Positions 32,142-41,757 of a DNA stretch of 64,000 nucleotides are shown piece by piece. Numbering within the stretch: position 1 is the first letter of the stretch; each line of letters begins with the position of its first letter. This DNA comes from an uncultured beta proteobacterium (GTDB taxonomy: Bacteria > Pseudomonadota > Gammaproteobacteria > Burkholderiales > SG8-41). The stretch spans positions 1 through 64,000 of the forward strand of contig CAIVHG010000007.1 in NCBI GenBank assembly GCA_903905655.1, given 5' to 3'. The translations under genes and the position numbers were made by a program. The notes under the pieces were generated by a model that saw only the letters and a program-made list of their open reading frames with translations, ran no database searches and was not told where the DNA came from.

Positions 32142-32363
32142 GGTGTGAGTTTAGCGCGTCGGCTGCTGGCGCGAAAGAACTGTGCTGCGGATTTCACCGC
32201 TACCTGCTGGCATTCAAGTTTTTTTCTGCGTTTCCGTTAACCGTGCTCAAGGATTGAAGCAATCGGGATTTGTCGCGACCTGTGGTATTCAGATGAAAAT
32301 GGAATCAAACGCTCAGCATCCCATGGCCGCCGCGAGCCGGCGGCGCTCCATCGGCGTTCGTGC

Positions 32364-35237
32364 ATGCGCATCGTGAATGCAATCCGCGGGGCCGCGGCGT
32401 GGATGCCAGCCGTCGCCCGCCCTGGTCGTGTGGCGCGCGTCGCAGCCCGTCTCGCGGTGCCGGCGTCCGTATGGCGGCCGCCCCTCAGCATTGCCATCGC
32501 CGGCTACTGTCTAACCTTCATCGCTGTCATCTGGGTGTTTGTCATCGCTCACGTCGAATCCGACCGCCGGACGACGATTACCAACGCGATCACGCAAAAC
32601 TCCAATCTCGCGGCGGCATTCGAGGAACAGACGTTGCGCACGCTGAAGCATATCGAGGCGGTTGCGCGCTTCGTCGAGCATGAATACGCGCGGCGCGGCG
32701 ATAAGATCGATCTTGGCAAGTACATCGAAGACGGCGTAGTCGACGGCAAGCTGATCAGCCGTCTGAGCCTGGTCGATCCCCATGGCGACGTGGTGGCGTG
32801 CGGCATTTCGGGCGCCCTGAAGGGGGGCGCAGGGCGCGATCGCTGCAGCATTCCCCTCGCGGCGGTGGGCGCTGGCCTTTCCATCGGCAAGCCGGTTTTC
32901 AACCGTACGTCGGGGGCCTGGGAGATACCGATGCTGCGTGCGGTGCACGCGAACGACGCCCTCGCGGGCGGCGCGGTGGCGATGGCGGTCAATCCGGCCT
33001 ATTTCACGAGTTTCTATCAGCTCACCGATGCAGCGGCGCGCGGCGTGGCGATGTTGCTCGGCACCGACGGGGCGCCCCGTGCGGTGCGCACCGGTTACGG
33101 TTCCAGCGCGTCACAGGGCATGGCGGACAGCGCCGTGCTACGCCAGCAGGCACAGGGGCCGGTTGGCGACATCGTGATTCACGACGAGCTGCGTGAGCTG
33201 CGGCAATTTGCCAGCTATCGCGTGCTTCCGGACTATCCGTTGATGGTGGTGGTCGCTACCGGGCAGGACGAGGTGCTGGCAGCGTACTCGGAGCGCAAGC
33301 GCAATGCTTATAGCCTCGCGTTACTGATGAGCGGATGCATTGTCATGCTCGGCATCGCATTGATCGCGGCCGTCGCGCGACGGTCGCGTAGCGCGGACGG
33401 CGTTGCTTGGGGCGCCGCCCGCTTTTGGTCGGCAGTGCAAAGCTCTGCCGCAAGCTTGGCTGAGCGGCGCCACGCGGCAGCAAATGACACGGCGCTCGCG
33501 GCAGGCGCAGAACTACAGCGCGCGGTATTCGAGGATGCTGCGGCAGCGATCGCGCATAGCGGGCTCGATGGACGCTTCCTGGCGGCTAACCGCAAATTCT
33601 GCGAACTCGTGGGTTATGAGGTGGAGGAACTGCGGGGTTTGCCCAGCGGCGCGCTCGTGCATCCCGACGACGGCAACGACGATTACGGCGAACAACGGCT
33701 GTTTGCCGGCGAGACTGCGGAACATTGTTCCGAGCGGCGCATCATGCGCAAGGATGGCACGTGGCTGTGGACCAGGTGCAGCGCATCGCTGGTGCGCGAT
33801 GCGGCAGGCCTTCCGCAATATTTCATGCGCGTGATGGTAGACATTACGGAGCGCAAGCAACTGGAGCGCGAACTGATCCACGCCGCGCATCACGACAGCC
33901 TGACGCAGTTGCCCAATCGCGCCTTGTTTTACCGGCGGCTCGATGATGCGCTGGCTCAGGCGCAGCGCAAGAACTGGCGCGTGGTGGTGATGTACATCGA
34001 TCTGGACCGATTCAAGCTCATCAACGACACGCGCGGGCACACGGTGGGCGATCAGCTGCTGCGGCAGGTGGCGGGGCGGCTCTCCCAGTTCACGGGCGCC
34101 GGCAACACGGTGGGCCGGGTGGGCGGCGATGAGTTTGCAGTCGTGCTCCTGGATGTCGCGCCGGGTGCGCATGCGCCCGCGCTCGCGGCCAGGATCATAC
34201 AGACCCTTGCGGAACCGTTCAATTTCGCAGATCAGGAGATTTACATCACCGCGAGCATGGGGATCGCAGTCTATCCGGGAGACGGCGATCAGGCCGATAT
34301 GCTCATCAAGAATGCTGACGTCGCGATGTACCGCGCCAAGCAGCAGGGCAAGAACACTTTTCAGTTCTATGCGTCGACCATGAGCGAGCGTGTCTCCGAG
34401 AAGCTGCAACTCGAAAGCAGCCTGCGGCACGCGCTGCAGCGCGCGGAGTTCGCACTGCATTTCCAGCCCAAGGCGCACCTCGCGACCGGCGAAATCACCG
34501 GATTCGAAGCGTTGCTGCGCTGGCAGCATTGTGGCGCGCCGGTGCCCCCCGCGGAGTTCATCCCATTGCTCGAGGACTCGGGACTCATCGTGCCAGTGGG
34601 GGCGTGGGTGCTGCGCACGGCGTGTGCGCAACTCCAGGCTTGGCGGCAGGCCGGGATCAAGCCGGTTCCGATCGCGGTCAATCTCTCGGCGCAGCAGTTC
34701 CAGCGCCAGGATTTGCGCGCGACGGTTGAAGGGGCGCTGCATGAATATGCAATCGATCCGCGCCTGCTCGAACTCGAGATCACAGAAACCATCGCCATGG
34801 AGCACGCACAGGAGGCCAGCGCCACGCTGCGCAACCTGAAACGGCTCGGCGTGCGGATCTCCATCGACGATTTTGGAACCGGCTATTCGAGCCTGAGTTA
34901 CCTCAAGCGCTTTCCGGTCGATGCCGTAAAGATCGACCGCTCGTTCATCACCGAGCTGCCGGGCAACGCCGACGACGCGTCGATCGCGCAAGCGGTAATC
35001 ACGATGGCGCATACGCTGCGGCTGACGGTGATCGCCGAAGGCGTGGAGAATGACGCGCAACTCGATTTTCTCGGGGCGCATGGATGCGATGAAATGCAGG
35101 GGCATTGCTTTTCGCAGGCGCTGACCGCGGCTGACGCGACGGCGTTGCTTGCGCGCGGTGCGCGGCTGCAGCGTACCGCGCGTGAATATCGACGTGCAAT
35201 CCCGCTGGCGGCGGCGAAAATGATAGCCTGCCGCTGA
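32364..35237 (+). CDS. Membrane sensor with PAS, GGDEF and EAL domains
   Basis: 957 residues. TM1 (about 43-67) and TM2 (about 315-338) enclose a periplasmic sensor of about 250 residues (Cache-like by layout). A PAS/PAC domain (about 385-495) precedes GGDEF (VGGDEFAVV, about 583) and EAL (FEALLRW, about 714). The EAL residues for catalysis look complete: E in EALLRW, N in AVNLSAQQF, E in ELEITET, DDFGTGYSS, K in AVKIDRSF, EGVE and QG. GGDEF lacks the RxxD inhibitory site. It may both make and break cyclic di-GMP; the net direction cannot be read from sequence. The first 40 residues are basic and the start is uncertain. Confidence 0.88.
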   Translation: MRIVNAIRGAAAWMPAVARPGRVARVAARLAVPASVWRPPLSIAIAGYCLTFIAVIWVFVIAHVESDRRTTITNAITQNSNLAAAFEEQTLRTLKHIEAVARFVEHEYARRGDKIDLGKYIEDGVVDGKLISRLSLVDPHGDVVACGISGALKGGAGRDRCSIPLAAVGAGLSIGKPVFNRTSGAWEIPMLRAVHANDALAGGAVAMAVNPAYFTSFYQLTDAAARGVAMLLGTDGAPRAVRTGYGSSASQGMADSAVLRQQAQGPVGDIVIHDELRELRQFASYRVLPDYPLMVVVATGQDEVLAAYSERKRNAYSLALLMSGCIVMLGIALIAAVARRSRSADGVAWGAARFWSAVQSSAASLAERRHAAANDTALAAGAELQRAVFEDAAAAIAHSGLDGRFLAANRKFCELVGYEVEELRGLPSGALVHPDDGNDDYGEQRLFAGETAEHCSERRIMRKDGTWLWTRCSASLVRDAAGLPQYFMRVMVDITERKQLERELIHAAHHDSLTQLPNRALFYRRLDDALAQAQRKNWRVVVMYIDLDRFKLINDTRGHTVGDQLLRQVAGRLSQFTGAGNTVGRVGGDEFAVVLLDVAPGAHAPALAARIIQTLAEPFNFADQEIYITASMGIAVYPGDGDQADMLIKNADVAMYRAKQQGKNTFQFYASTMSERVSEKLQLESSLRHALQRAEFALHFQPKAHLATGEITGFEALLRWQHCGAPVPPAEFIPLLEDSGLIVPVGAWVLRTACAQLQAWRQAGIKPVPIAVNLSAQQFQRQDLRATVEGALHEYAIDPRLLELEITETIAMEHAQEASATLRNLKRLGVRISIDDFGTGYSSLSYLKRFPVDAVKIDRSFITELPGNADDASIAQAVITMAHTLRLTVIAEGVENDAQLDFLGAHGCDEMQGHCFSQALTAADATALLARGARLQRTAREYRRAIPLAAAKMIACR

Positions 35238-35268
35238 GCCCCGGTCAGGTGGAGGGGCAGAACCACGT

Positions 35269-35290
35269 GCCGACGACTGGACTCGTCGGC
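35269..35290. terminator. Hairpin between convergent genes
   Basis: GCCGACGA/TCGTCGGC, perfect 8-bp stem with a 6-nt loop, between the GGDEF-EAL stop and the dolP-like stop. It has no T-tract, so terminator function rests on position. Confidence 0.4.
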
Positions 35291-35358
35291 GACTGGCGGC
35301 TATTGCATGGGCGCTGCTGCAATCCCGGACGCCACGTTTGGGTTCGTTAAGCCCGAGC

Positions 35359-35922
35359 TCAGTCCAGATATTCGAATAGTTTTACCACTTTCTGCACGCC
35401 GCTCGTGGTGCTTGCGATCGCAACCGCGTCGTCCGCTTCCTTGTGCGTCACCAGCCCCATCAAATACACCGCGTTCGACTCCGTGATGACCTTGACCTGG
35501 AGCGGATTGAACTTGCGCGCGTCGATAAAATTCGCCTTCACTTTGCTGGTCAGGAAAGCATCGTTAGCGCGCGTTGAAAGCGAGTTCGAGCCGGCGATGG
35601 CTATTTCATTGTAAACGCCGCGCACGTTGTCGACGGCGCGCGCGATCTTCTCGCTTTCGGTCTTGGCCGCCTCGTCGGGCACCTGTCCGACGAGCAGCAC
35701 CATGCGGTTATAGCTAGTGACGTCGACTTGCGCTTTTGGAAAGCGCTCGCTGATGCGGCTGTTTGTTTTAAGCTCGATGCCCTGGTCTTCGGTCACAGTT
35801 CCGACGGTGCGCCGGTCTTGAGAGACCGCAGCCGCGGTCCCCGCGCCGCCGACCACGGCGGCGACACAGCCGGCAAGCGCCGGTACGAGCGCGAATGCTG
35901 TAAGCAGAATCAGTTTGCGCAT
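35359..35922 (-). CDS. dolP: DolP/YraP-like lipoprotein with two BON domains
   Basis: 187 residues from ATG 35922, with GGAG upstream. Lipoprotein signal MRKLILLTAFALVPALAGC, with lipobox LAGC. Two BON domains follow (about 45-110 and 115-185), with NRMVLLVGQVPDEA and NAVYLMGLVTHKEAD as the core strands. DolP supports outer membrane integrity at the division site in E. coli. The start lies 2 bp after the stop of the upstream diaA/gmhA-like gene, and the order yraN, diaA, dolP matches E. coli. This supports the assignment. Confidence 0.88.
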   Translation of the reverse strand: MRKLILLTAFALVPALAGCVAAVVGGAGTAAAVSQDRRTVGTVTEDQGIELKTNSRISERFPKAQVDVTSYNRMVLLVGQVPDEAAKTESEKIARAVDNVRGVYNEIAIAGSNSLSTRANDAFLTSKVKANFIDARKFNPLQVKVITESNAVYLMGLVTHKEADDAVAIASTTSGVQKVVKLFEYLD

Positions 35923-35924
35923 GT

Positions 35925-36527
<603 letters not shown>

Positions 36528-36551
36528 TCACATTCTTTGATTAGGATACCA

Positions 36552-36896
36552 TCATTCAGAGAATGCATTTTTAATCCATTCTACGGCGCGCTGCGGACCG
36601 CTCACCAGCAGCGCGTCGAAACGGCAAGCGGGCGGGTGTCTAAGGCCTGCAAGATAACAGCGCGCGCTGCGCGTGAGTTTGCCGCGCTTGGCTGCGGTGA
36701 TGCTCGCCGCAGCGCCGCCAAACTTGTCGCTGGTGCGCATCCGTACTTCCACGAACACCAGCGTATTGCCATCGCGTGCGATCAGATCGATTTCTCCAAA
36801 GCGGCACCGATAGTTGCGCTCGACAAGCTTCAGGCCCTGGCGTTTCAAAAATTCAGCCGCCAGTTGCTCTGCGTCCAGTCCGCGTGTGTTGCTCAA
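36552..36896 (-). CDS. yraN: YraN family protein (UPF0102)
   Basis: 114 residues, normal length. It has a restriction-endonuclease-like fold with the signature RRNYRCRFGEIDLIARD-type region (here RNYRCRFGEIDLIARDGN), VFVEVRMR and ITAAKRGKLTRSARCYL, keeping the acidic and Glu-x-Lys-like catalytic pattern (E, D, ExR). The biochemical role is unknown; a nuclease role is inferred. It is first in the yraN-diaA-dolP minus-strand run and divergent from rsmI across 143 bp. Confidence 0.88.
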   Translation of the reverse strand: MSNTRGLDAEQLAAEFLKRQGLKLVERNYRCRFGEIDLIARDGNTLVFVEVRMRTSDKFGGAAASITAAKRGKLTRSARCYLAGLRHPPACRFDALLVSGPQRAVEWIKNAFSE

Positions 36897-37039
36897 CGTC
36901 GATCACCCAAGGTCTGGAGTCCGCCGCTGCGCGCTGCCGAGGCGGCGCGGGATCGTCGCGCGGGCGCGGCGGAAGTGTAGGTGGTGGCGGATGCTCGCGC
37001 AGCGCCGTATAGTAGCGCCGGAAACCGGGCGAGGACAAA

Positions 37040-37921
37040 ATGCAGGCAGCGAGCGGCGTAGATCATGATGAGCAGGCGGTGCGAGCACGGCCGTCATTAT
37101 ATGTAGTGGCAACGCCGATGGGAAACCTCGCCGATATCACGCTGCGTGCGCTCGATGTATTGAAGCGCGCTGATGCGATCGCCGCCGAAGACACGCGGGT
37201 GACGGCGCGGCTGCTCCAGCACTACGGCTTGGGCGCGCCGCTCATCGCGTTGCACGAACACAACGAGCGGCGCGCTGCCGAAAGGATATTGCAGGTGCTG
37301 GCGCAGGGCGGCTGCGTTGCCCTGGTGACCGACGCCGGCACACCGGGCATATCCGATCCCGGCGCGGTCGCGGTCGGCATGGTGCGCGAGGCCGGCTACC
37401 CGGTGGTGCCGGTGCCCGGCGCGAATGCGGCGATTTGCGCGCTCTCGGCTTCCGGGCGAGCGGTGCCGCATTTCCTGTTTTACGGCTTTCTGCCTCAGCG
37501 CGGCGGCGCGCGCCGGGGCGCGCTGGACGAACTCAAGGCGTTGCCCCATCTGCTGGTGTTCTACGAGGCGCCGCATCGCGTGCTCGCGAGCGTCAGCGAC
37601 ATGGCTGCCGTATTGGGCGGCGCGCGCACCATCACGATCGCACGCGAGCTGACCAAGTTGTTTGAAACCATACACACTTGCGAGCTTTCTGAGGCCTCCA
37701 CATGGCTGGCCGCCGACGCCAACCGCGTGAAAGGTGAATTCGTGTTGCTCGTCTCCGGCGCGGAAGCGGAAGTGACGCAGCCGCAGGCCGCTCAGCCCGT
37801 GCTGGAAATCCTGTTGCGCGAGTTGCCGCTCAAGCAGGCGGTCAAGCTCGCGGCGCAGATCACGGGCGTTGCGAAAAACGATGTCTACGAGCTCGCACTG
37901 CAACTGCGCGATACGGCATAA
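37040..37921 (+). CDS. rsmI: 16S rRNA (cytidine1402-2'-O)-methyltransferase
   Basis: 293 residues of the tetrapyrrole-methylase-like fold. Landmarks are LYVVATPMGNLADITLRAL, AAEDTRVTARLLQHYG, VTDAGTPGISDPG, VPGANAAICALSASG and FYEAPHRV. It methylates the ribose of C1402 in the ribosomal P site using S-adenosylmethionine. The region facing yraN is the usual rsmI-yraN divergent pair, but lpoA, present between them in E. coli, is missing. The first 18 residues are non-homologous and a later start is possible. pyrC follows after 32 bp. Confidence 0.95.
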   Translation: MQAASGVDHDEQAVRARPSLYVVATPMGNLADITLRALDVLKRADAIAAEDTRVTARLLQHYGLGAPLIALHEHNERRAAERILQVLAQGGCVALVTDAGTPGISDPGAVAVGMVREAGYPVVPVPGANAAICALSASGRAVPHFLFYGFLPQRGGARRGALDELKALPHLLVFYEAPHRVLASVSDMAAVLGGARTITIARELTKLFETIHTCELSEASTWLAADANRVKGEFVLLVSGAEAEVTQPQAAQPVLEILLRELPLKQAVKLAAQITGVAKNDVYELALQLRDTA

Positions 37922-37953
37922 AATCCCATCCTGCTGCATGACAGGGATAGAAG

Positions 37954-38985
37954 ATGGAACGCACCACAATAATTCGGCCCGATGACTGGCACGTGCACCT
38001 GCGTGACGGGGCGCACCTGCAGGCGGTGCTGGCGGACACGGCGCGGCGTTTTGGCCGGGCCATCGTCATGCCGAACCTGAATCCGCCGGTGACGACGGCG
38101 GCGCGCGCGGCGGAGTATCGCGAACGCATCATCGCTGCGCTGCCGGCAGGCCTGAAATTCGAGCCACTGATGACCCTGTATCTCACCGACAATACGCAGG
38201 CTCAGGAAGTCCGGCGCGCACGTGAGAGCGGCATCGTTTATGGGGTCAAATATTATCCGGCGGGCGCTACCACTAATTCAGATTCCGGCGTTACCGATCT
38301 CGCTAAATGCGCGGATGCTTTGGCGGCAATGGAAGAATGCGGACTGCCGCTGCTCATGCACGGCGAAGTCAATCTTCCCGAGGTCGATATTTTCGATCGC
38401 GAGCGCGTATTCATAGAGCGGGTGCTCGCGCCATTGCTGCAGCGATTTTCGAAGTTGAGGGTCGTTTTCGAGCACATCACGACTGCCGCAGCGGTGGAGT
38501 TTGTGCGCGCGGCGCCGGCGCGCGTTGGCGCCACCATCACGGCGCATCATCTGCTGCTCAACCGCAATGCCATGTTTACGGGCGGCATACGCCCGCATCA
38601 TTACTGCATGCCGATACTAAAGCGCGAAGCCGACCGCCAGGCGCTGCTGGGTGCGGCCACCAGCGGCGATCCCAAGTTTTTCCTCGGCACCGACAGTGCG
38701 CCTCACGCGCGGGGAGCGAAAGAAAACGCGTGCGGCTGCGCGGGAATCTATACCGCGCATGCAGGTATCGAACTCTACGCGGAAGCATTCGCCGCATGTG
38801 GTGCGCTGGAAAAGCTCGAAGGCTTTGCCAGCATTTTCGGCCCGAATTTCTACGGGCTGCCGCACAATCAGGATCGCATTACCCTTGTGGCGGAGCAGTG
38901 GAAAGTGTCCGACGCGCAGCCCTTCGGTGAGGAGAGCCTGGTCCCGTTTCGCGCCGGTGGGGCGGTCAGCTGGTGCATGCTTTAG
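37954..38985 (+). CDS. pyrC: Dihydroorotase
   Basis: 343 residues, class II dihydroorotase length. Metal ligands are the DWHVHLRDG His pair, the carboxylated Lys in [15 protein letters not shown], His in MHGEV and FEHITT, and the Asp in [17 protein letters not shown] is the substrate-binding segment. It cyclises carbamoyl aspartate to dihydroorotate in pyrimidine synthesis. A strong intrinsic terminator follows the stop, so rsmI-pyrC is likely one unit. Confidence 0.97.
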   Translation: MERTTIIRPDDWHVHLRDGAHLQAVLADTARRFGRAIVMPNLNPPVTTAARAAEYRERIIAALPAGLKFEPLMTLYLTDNTQAQEVRRARESGIVYGVKYYPAGATTNSDSGVTDLAKCADALAAMEECGLPLLMHGEVNLPEVDIFDRERVFIERVLAPLLQRFSKLRVVFEHITTAAAVEFVRAAPARVGATITAHHLLLNRNAMFTGGIRPHHYCMPILKREADRQALLGAATSGDPKFFLGTDSAPHARGAKENACGCAGIYTAHAGIELYAEAFAACGALEKLEGFASIFGPNFYGLPHNQDRITLVAEQWKVSDAQPFGEESLVPFRAGGAVSWCML

Positions 38986-39008
38986 AACTTCTGCGGGATT
39001 CCAATGAG

Positions 39009-39035
39009 AAAAGCCCCGCATTGCACGGGGCTTTT
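39009..39035 (+). terminator. Rho-independent terminator after pyrC
   Basis: AAAAGCCCCG/CGGGGCTTTT, perfect 10-bp inverted repeat with a 7-nt loop and terminal T-run, 24 bp after the pyrC stop. The remaining sequence up to rnpB (39036-39292) shows no gene that I can support. Confidence 0.92.
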
Positions 39036-39292
39036 GGGGTGCTGCACGCGGCAGCATCTGACTCTCTAACGCCGGCGTTGCGGCGCTTATTGTGCGCTCA
39101 AAGCGCGCGATTCAATGGTTATCTGGTTTCCTTCATGTTTGCGCTATAACCTCCCATGTGAAATTGAAGGCGTGGCCTGGGTATTTCGCCCGCTTAACCG
39201 CAGCCACATAAAATTCGACAGGACTCGATCGAATTGGTGTCATAAGCCAGGCAGCAAATTGTATTTAGGGTGGGTGGCAGGGGGCGGGGTGC

Positions 39293-39298
39293 TAAAAT
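39293..39298 (+). promoter_or_regulatory. -10 element of rnpB
   Basis: TAAAAT with an upstream TGC (extended -10) lies 7 bases before the first base of the RNase P RNA. No clear -35 hexamer is visible at the expected distance. Confidence 0.55.
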
Positions 39299-39305
39299 CC
39301 GCAGC

Positions 39306-39700
39306 GGGAGTCGGCCAGACAGTCGCTGTGGATTGCTTAAATCCATAGAGGAAAGTCCGGGCTCCATCGGGTAGGGTGACGGTTAACGGCCGTCCGCCGC
39401 GAGGCGAGCAACAGGGCCACAGAGAATGAACCGCCGATGGCCGTGGCGGCGCCTGTCATCATGAGGGCGCTGGCGCGGCACAGGTAAGGGTGAAAAGGTG
39501 CGGTAAGAGCGCACCGCGTTCGCGGTAACGCGAACGGCATGGCAACCTGCACCCGGAGCAACACCAAATATGCAAGCGATGACGTGACCCACTGAGCTTG
39601 CGGGTAGGTGGCTAGAGCGCGCGGGCGACCGCGCGCCCAGAGGAATGACTGTCACGGAAGCGCAAGCTTTCGACAGAACCCGGCTTATCGGCCGTCTCCC
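39306..39700 (+). ncRNA. rnpB: RNase P RNA, bacterial type A
   Basis: About 395 nt. Highly conserved blocks are all present: CAGACAGTCGC near the 5' end, GAGGAAAGTCCGGGCTCC, CAACAGGGCCACAGAGA, CAGGTAAGGGTGAAA, GTGCGGTAAGAGCGCACC, CACCCGGAGCAA and ACAGAACCCGGCTTATCGG at the 3' end. The ends GGGAGTCGGCC and GGCCGTCTCCC pair as P1. A helix corresponding to P18 lies near 39613-39638. An extra 7-bp hairpin with a GCAA tetraloop (39655-39672) looks like P19. This is the catalytic RNA that trims tRNA 5' ends. It lies between pyrC and the division cluster. Confidence 0.97.
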
Positions 39701-39934
39701 ATCTCTCACTGCGATTCGCGGTGGGTCACAGCAGCGTCCGCTGCGCGTGCATAGGACTCTCGCCCTCGAGTGCACACTTCAACCGTAGTCTGGACAAAAA
39801 ACAACATCAGGTATTACTTGATAAAGTTTATATAGTAATTTGAATTTAAAAGTGTATTGGTGTTAGTTGTTAGGTCAACGCGAACGCATCGCTATAAGTC
39901 TTTGTCCCAAAAACAAAAATTCCTGATTTAGCGC

Positions 39935-39963
39935 TTGACGATCCCCGTACTTTTTCCTATAGT
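39935..39963 (+). promoter_or_regulatory. Sigma70-type promoter of the division cluster
   Basis: TTGACG (39935-39940), a 17-bp spacer and TATAGT (39958-39963): five of six bases match consensus in each box, with ideal spacing. It lies about 64 bp before the mraZ start. Confidence 0.87.
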
Positions 39964-39987
39964 GGGTGCAAGTGGTAAAAAGTGGGT
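39963..39987 (+). promoter_or_regulatory. MraZ operator: three repeats at 10-bp period
   Basis: TGGGT (39963-39967), TGGTA (39973-39977) and TGGGT (39983-39987), separated by exactly 5 bp. MraZ is known to bind TGGGN direct repeats with 5-bp spacers upstream of its own gene. The array starts on the last base of the -10 box, so binding should block transcription. The middle repeat is imperfect. Confidence 0.85.
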
Positions 39988-40026
39988 GAAAATCCCGGTT
40001 TGTGGGGTTCTTGGGGGGTGTTCTAG

Positions 40027-40476
40027 GTGTTGTTCCGTGGCGTCGCACATTTGAGTCTGGATACCAAGGGTCGCCTTGCGGTGCCGGCGCGCTTCCGCGA
40101 GGAGCTCCTCGCGCGCTGTGGAGGCCGCCTGGTGATCACGGCAGATTTCGATAAATGCCTGCTGGTCTACCCCTTGCCTGACTGGGAACCGATCCAGGAA
40201 AAGCTCATGGGATTTTCCACCCTGAATCCGCGTGTCCGCGGGTTGCAGCGGCAACTGATCGGCTACGCGGAAGACATTGAAATGGACGCGGCGGGACGGG
40301 TGCTGGTATCCGCAGCGCTGCGCGAGGTTGCAGGACTCAAGAAGAATGTGGTCCTCGTGGGGCAGGGCCACCGCTTCGAAATGTGGGACAGAGACCAGTG
40401 GAACGCGGCCCTGGAGCGAGGCGCAGGATTTGGCGAGGCTGACCTGCCGCCTGAACTGGAGGGCTTCTCTTTGTGA
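40027..40476 (+). CDS. mraZ: Transcriptional regulator MraZ
   Basis: 149 residues with two AbrB-like (swapped-hairpin) domains: [24 protein letters not shown] and [24 protein letters not shown], both with the DxxGRxxxP/S-type motif. MraZ forms ring oligomers and represses its own division/cell-wall operon. The start is GTG 40027 with a G-rich site upstream. Its operator is visible at 39963-39987. The stop overlaps the rsmH start by 4 bases (GTGA). Confidence 0.96.
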   Translation: MLFRGVAHLSLDTKGRLAVPARFREELLARCGGRLVITADFDKCLLVYPLPDWEPIQEKLMGFSTLNPRVRGLQRQLIGYAEDIEMDAAGRVLVSAALREVAGLKKNVVLVGQGHRFEMWDRDQWNAALERGAGFGEADLPPELEGFSL

Positions 40477-41405
40477 GTGTGAGTACACACTCACCCGTCC
40501 TCCTAGATGAAGCAGTGGATGCCCTCAATGTGCAGGCCGAGGGAGTGTACGTCGATTGCACGTTTGGGCGCGGAGGTCATAGCCGCGGGATTTTGGCGCG
40601 GCTGGGTAGTCACGGGCGGCTGATCGCTCTGGATCGTGATCCGGAGGCGATTGCCCTGCATGGGGGGATAGAGGATGCGCGTTTGCAGCTTGAACACAGG
40701 AGCTTCAGTCTCCTGCAAGAGGTATTGCTCGCAGCGCGCGCCGGGCGTGTCGATGGGATTTTGCTCGATCTGGGGGTTTCCTCCCCGCAGCTCGATTCCG
40801 CCGAGCGTGGTTTCAGTTTTCGCTTCGATGCCCCGCTTGATATGCGCATGGACACGACGCGCGGTACCACCGCTGCCGCATGGTTGGCGAGTGCGGAAGC
40901 AACAGAGATTACAGAGGTAATACGAACCTATGGCGAAGAACGGTTTGCTAGGCACATTGCAGCAGCGCTTGTTGAGGCTAGAGCGCAGAGTCCTGTCGCT
41001 ACGACGAAGCAGCTTGCCGCGATCGTCGCCAAAGTCGTCCGCACCCGCGAGCCTGGCCAGGATCCGGCGACGCGTACCTTCCAGGCTCTACGGATTTACA
41101 TCAATCAGGAGCTCGAGGAGTTGAGGCAGGTGCTGCCCCAATGTCTCGAGGCGCTTGCGCCGCACGGTAGGCTGGTGGTGATCAGTTTTCATTCGCTGGA
41201 AGATCGTATCGTCAAGCGCTTCATGCGCGAGCATGCGTTGCCGCCGCAAATGCCGCGGCGCCTGCCGCTGCGGGCAGCCGAGCTTCCGCAGCCGAAGCTA
41301 AGGTTGATCGGCAGGATGCAACGCCCAAGTACGGCGGAAACGCGTGCCAATCCGCGCTCGCGCAGCGCGCTCATGCGCGTTGCAGAACGGACCGAGGCCG
41401 CGTGA
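40473..41405 (+). CDS. rsmH: 16S rRNA (cytosine1402-N4)-methyltransferase
   Basis: 310 residues. It begins with [13 protein letters not shown] and carries the SAM-binding [26 protein letters not shown], and the family signature [22 protein letters not shown], then [16 protein letters not shown]. It adds the N4 methyl group to C1402 of 16S rRNA; RsmI, also in this window, methylates the ribose of the same base. Start GTG 40473 overlaps the mraZ stop. Some 79 bp separate it from ftsL, and an open frame spans them. Confidence 0.97.
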   Translation: MSVSTHSPVLLDEAVDALNVQAEGVYVDCTFGRGGHSRGILARLGSHGRLIALDRDPEAIALHGGIEDARLQLEHRSFSLLQEVLLAARAGRVDGILLDLGVSSPQLDSAERGFSFRFDAPLDMRMDTTRGTTAAAWLASAEATEITEVIRTYGEERFARHIAAALVEARAQSPVATTKQLAAIVAKVVRTREPGQDPATRTFQALRIYINQELEELRQVLPQCLEALAPHGRLVVISFHSLEDRIVKRFMREHALPPQMPRRLPLRAAELPQPKLRLIGRMQRPSTAETRANPRSRSALMRVAERTEAA

Positions 41406-41485
41406 AGTTCGTCGCATTCAGAAACGTCCGGGTGCGCAGCGCGCGCATGCACGCCGCCCGACGAGAGAGGGTCAACGTTCGCTGA
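41402..41485 (+). other. Mini-ORF bridging rsmH and ftsL (27 codons)
   Basis: GTG 41402 overlaps the rsmH stop as GTGA. The frame stays open for 27 codons, is Arg/Val-rich, and ends in TGA 41483-41485, whose last base is the A of the ftsL ATG. No independent ribosome binding site is needed if ribosomes re-initiate. It is supported only by geometry. Confidence 0.35.
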
Positions 41486-41757
41486 TGACACGCCTCAACC
41501 TCGTCCTGCTCGGCATCCTGGTCCTCTGCGCACTGTCGGTCGTGACTTCGCAGCACCGGGCACGCAAGCTCTATGTCGAGCTGCAGAAGCAGCAGGAACT
41601 CGCCCAGCAAATTGCGGTGGAATGGGGGCAGTTGCAGCTCGAGCAGAGCACCTGGGCGACGCACGGGCGGATCGATAAGGTCGCGAGTGGCAATCTCAAG
41701 ATGGGTGTTCCGCCGCCGTCGCGCGTGCAGTTCATTGCGCCGGAGTCCCGCCGATGA
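41485..41757 (+). CDS. ftsL: Cell division protein FtsL
   Basis: 90 residues: MTRLNLVLLGILVLCALSVV is the single membrane anchor, followed by a periplasmic coiled coil (RKLYVELQKQQELAQQIAVE) and the WGQLQLEQSTWATHGRID segment typical of betaproteobacterial FtsL. It forms the FtsQLB/FtsWI activation complex at the septum. ATG 41485 has only a distant purine-rich stretch upstream. The stop overlaps the ftsI start as ATGA. Confidence 0.92.
   Translation: MTRLNLVLLGILVLCALSVVTSQHRARKLYVELQKQQELAQQIAVEWGQLQLEQSTWATHGRIDKVASGNLKMGVPPPSRVQFIAPESRR

Larger units (their letters stand above)
39701..40026 (+). other. Gene-free spacer with an AT-rich island before mraZ
   Basis: After rnpB a GC hairpin with one G-U pair (39707-39723) may help end the RNA. 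From about 39780 to 39935 the DNA becomes strikingly AT-rich compared with the rest of the window, with TTGATAAAGTTTATATAG-type tracts. I see no credible gene here. The right end holds the mraZ promoter. Confidence 0.6.

Noticed and set aside
39036-39292. Possible small genes between pyrC and rnpB
   Set aside because: Short frames only, no ribosome binding site with coherent composition and no family resemblance.
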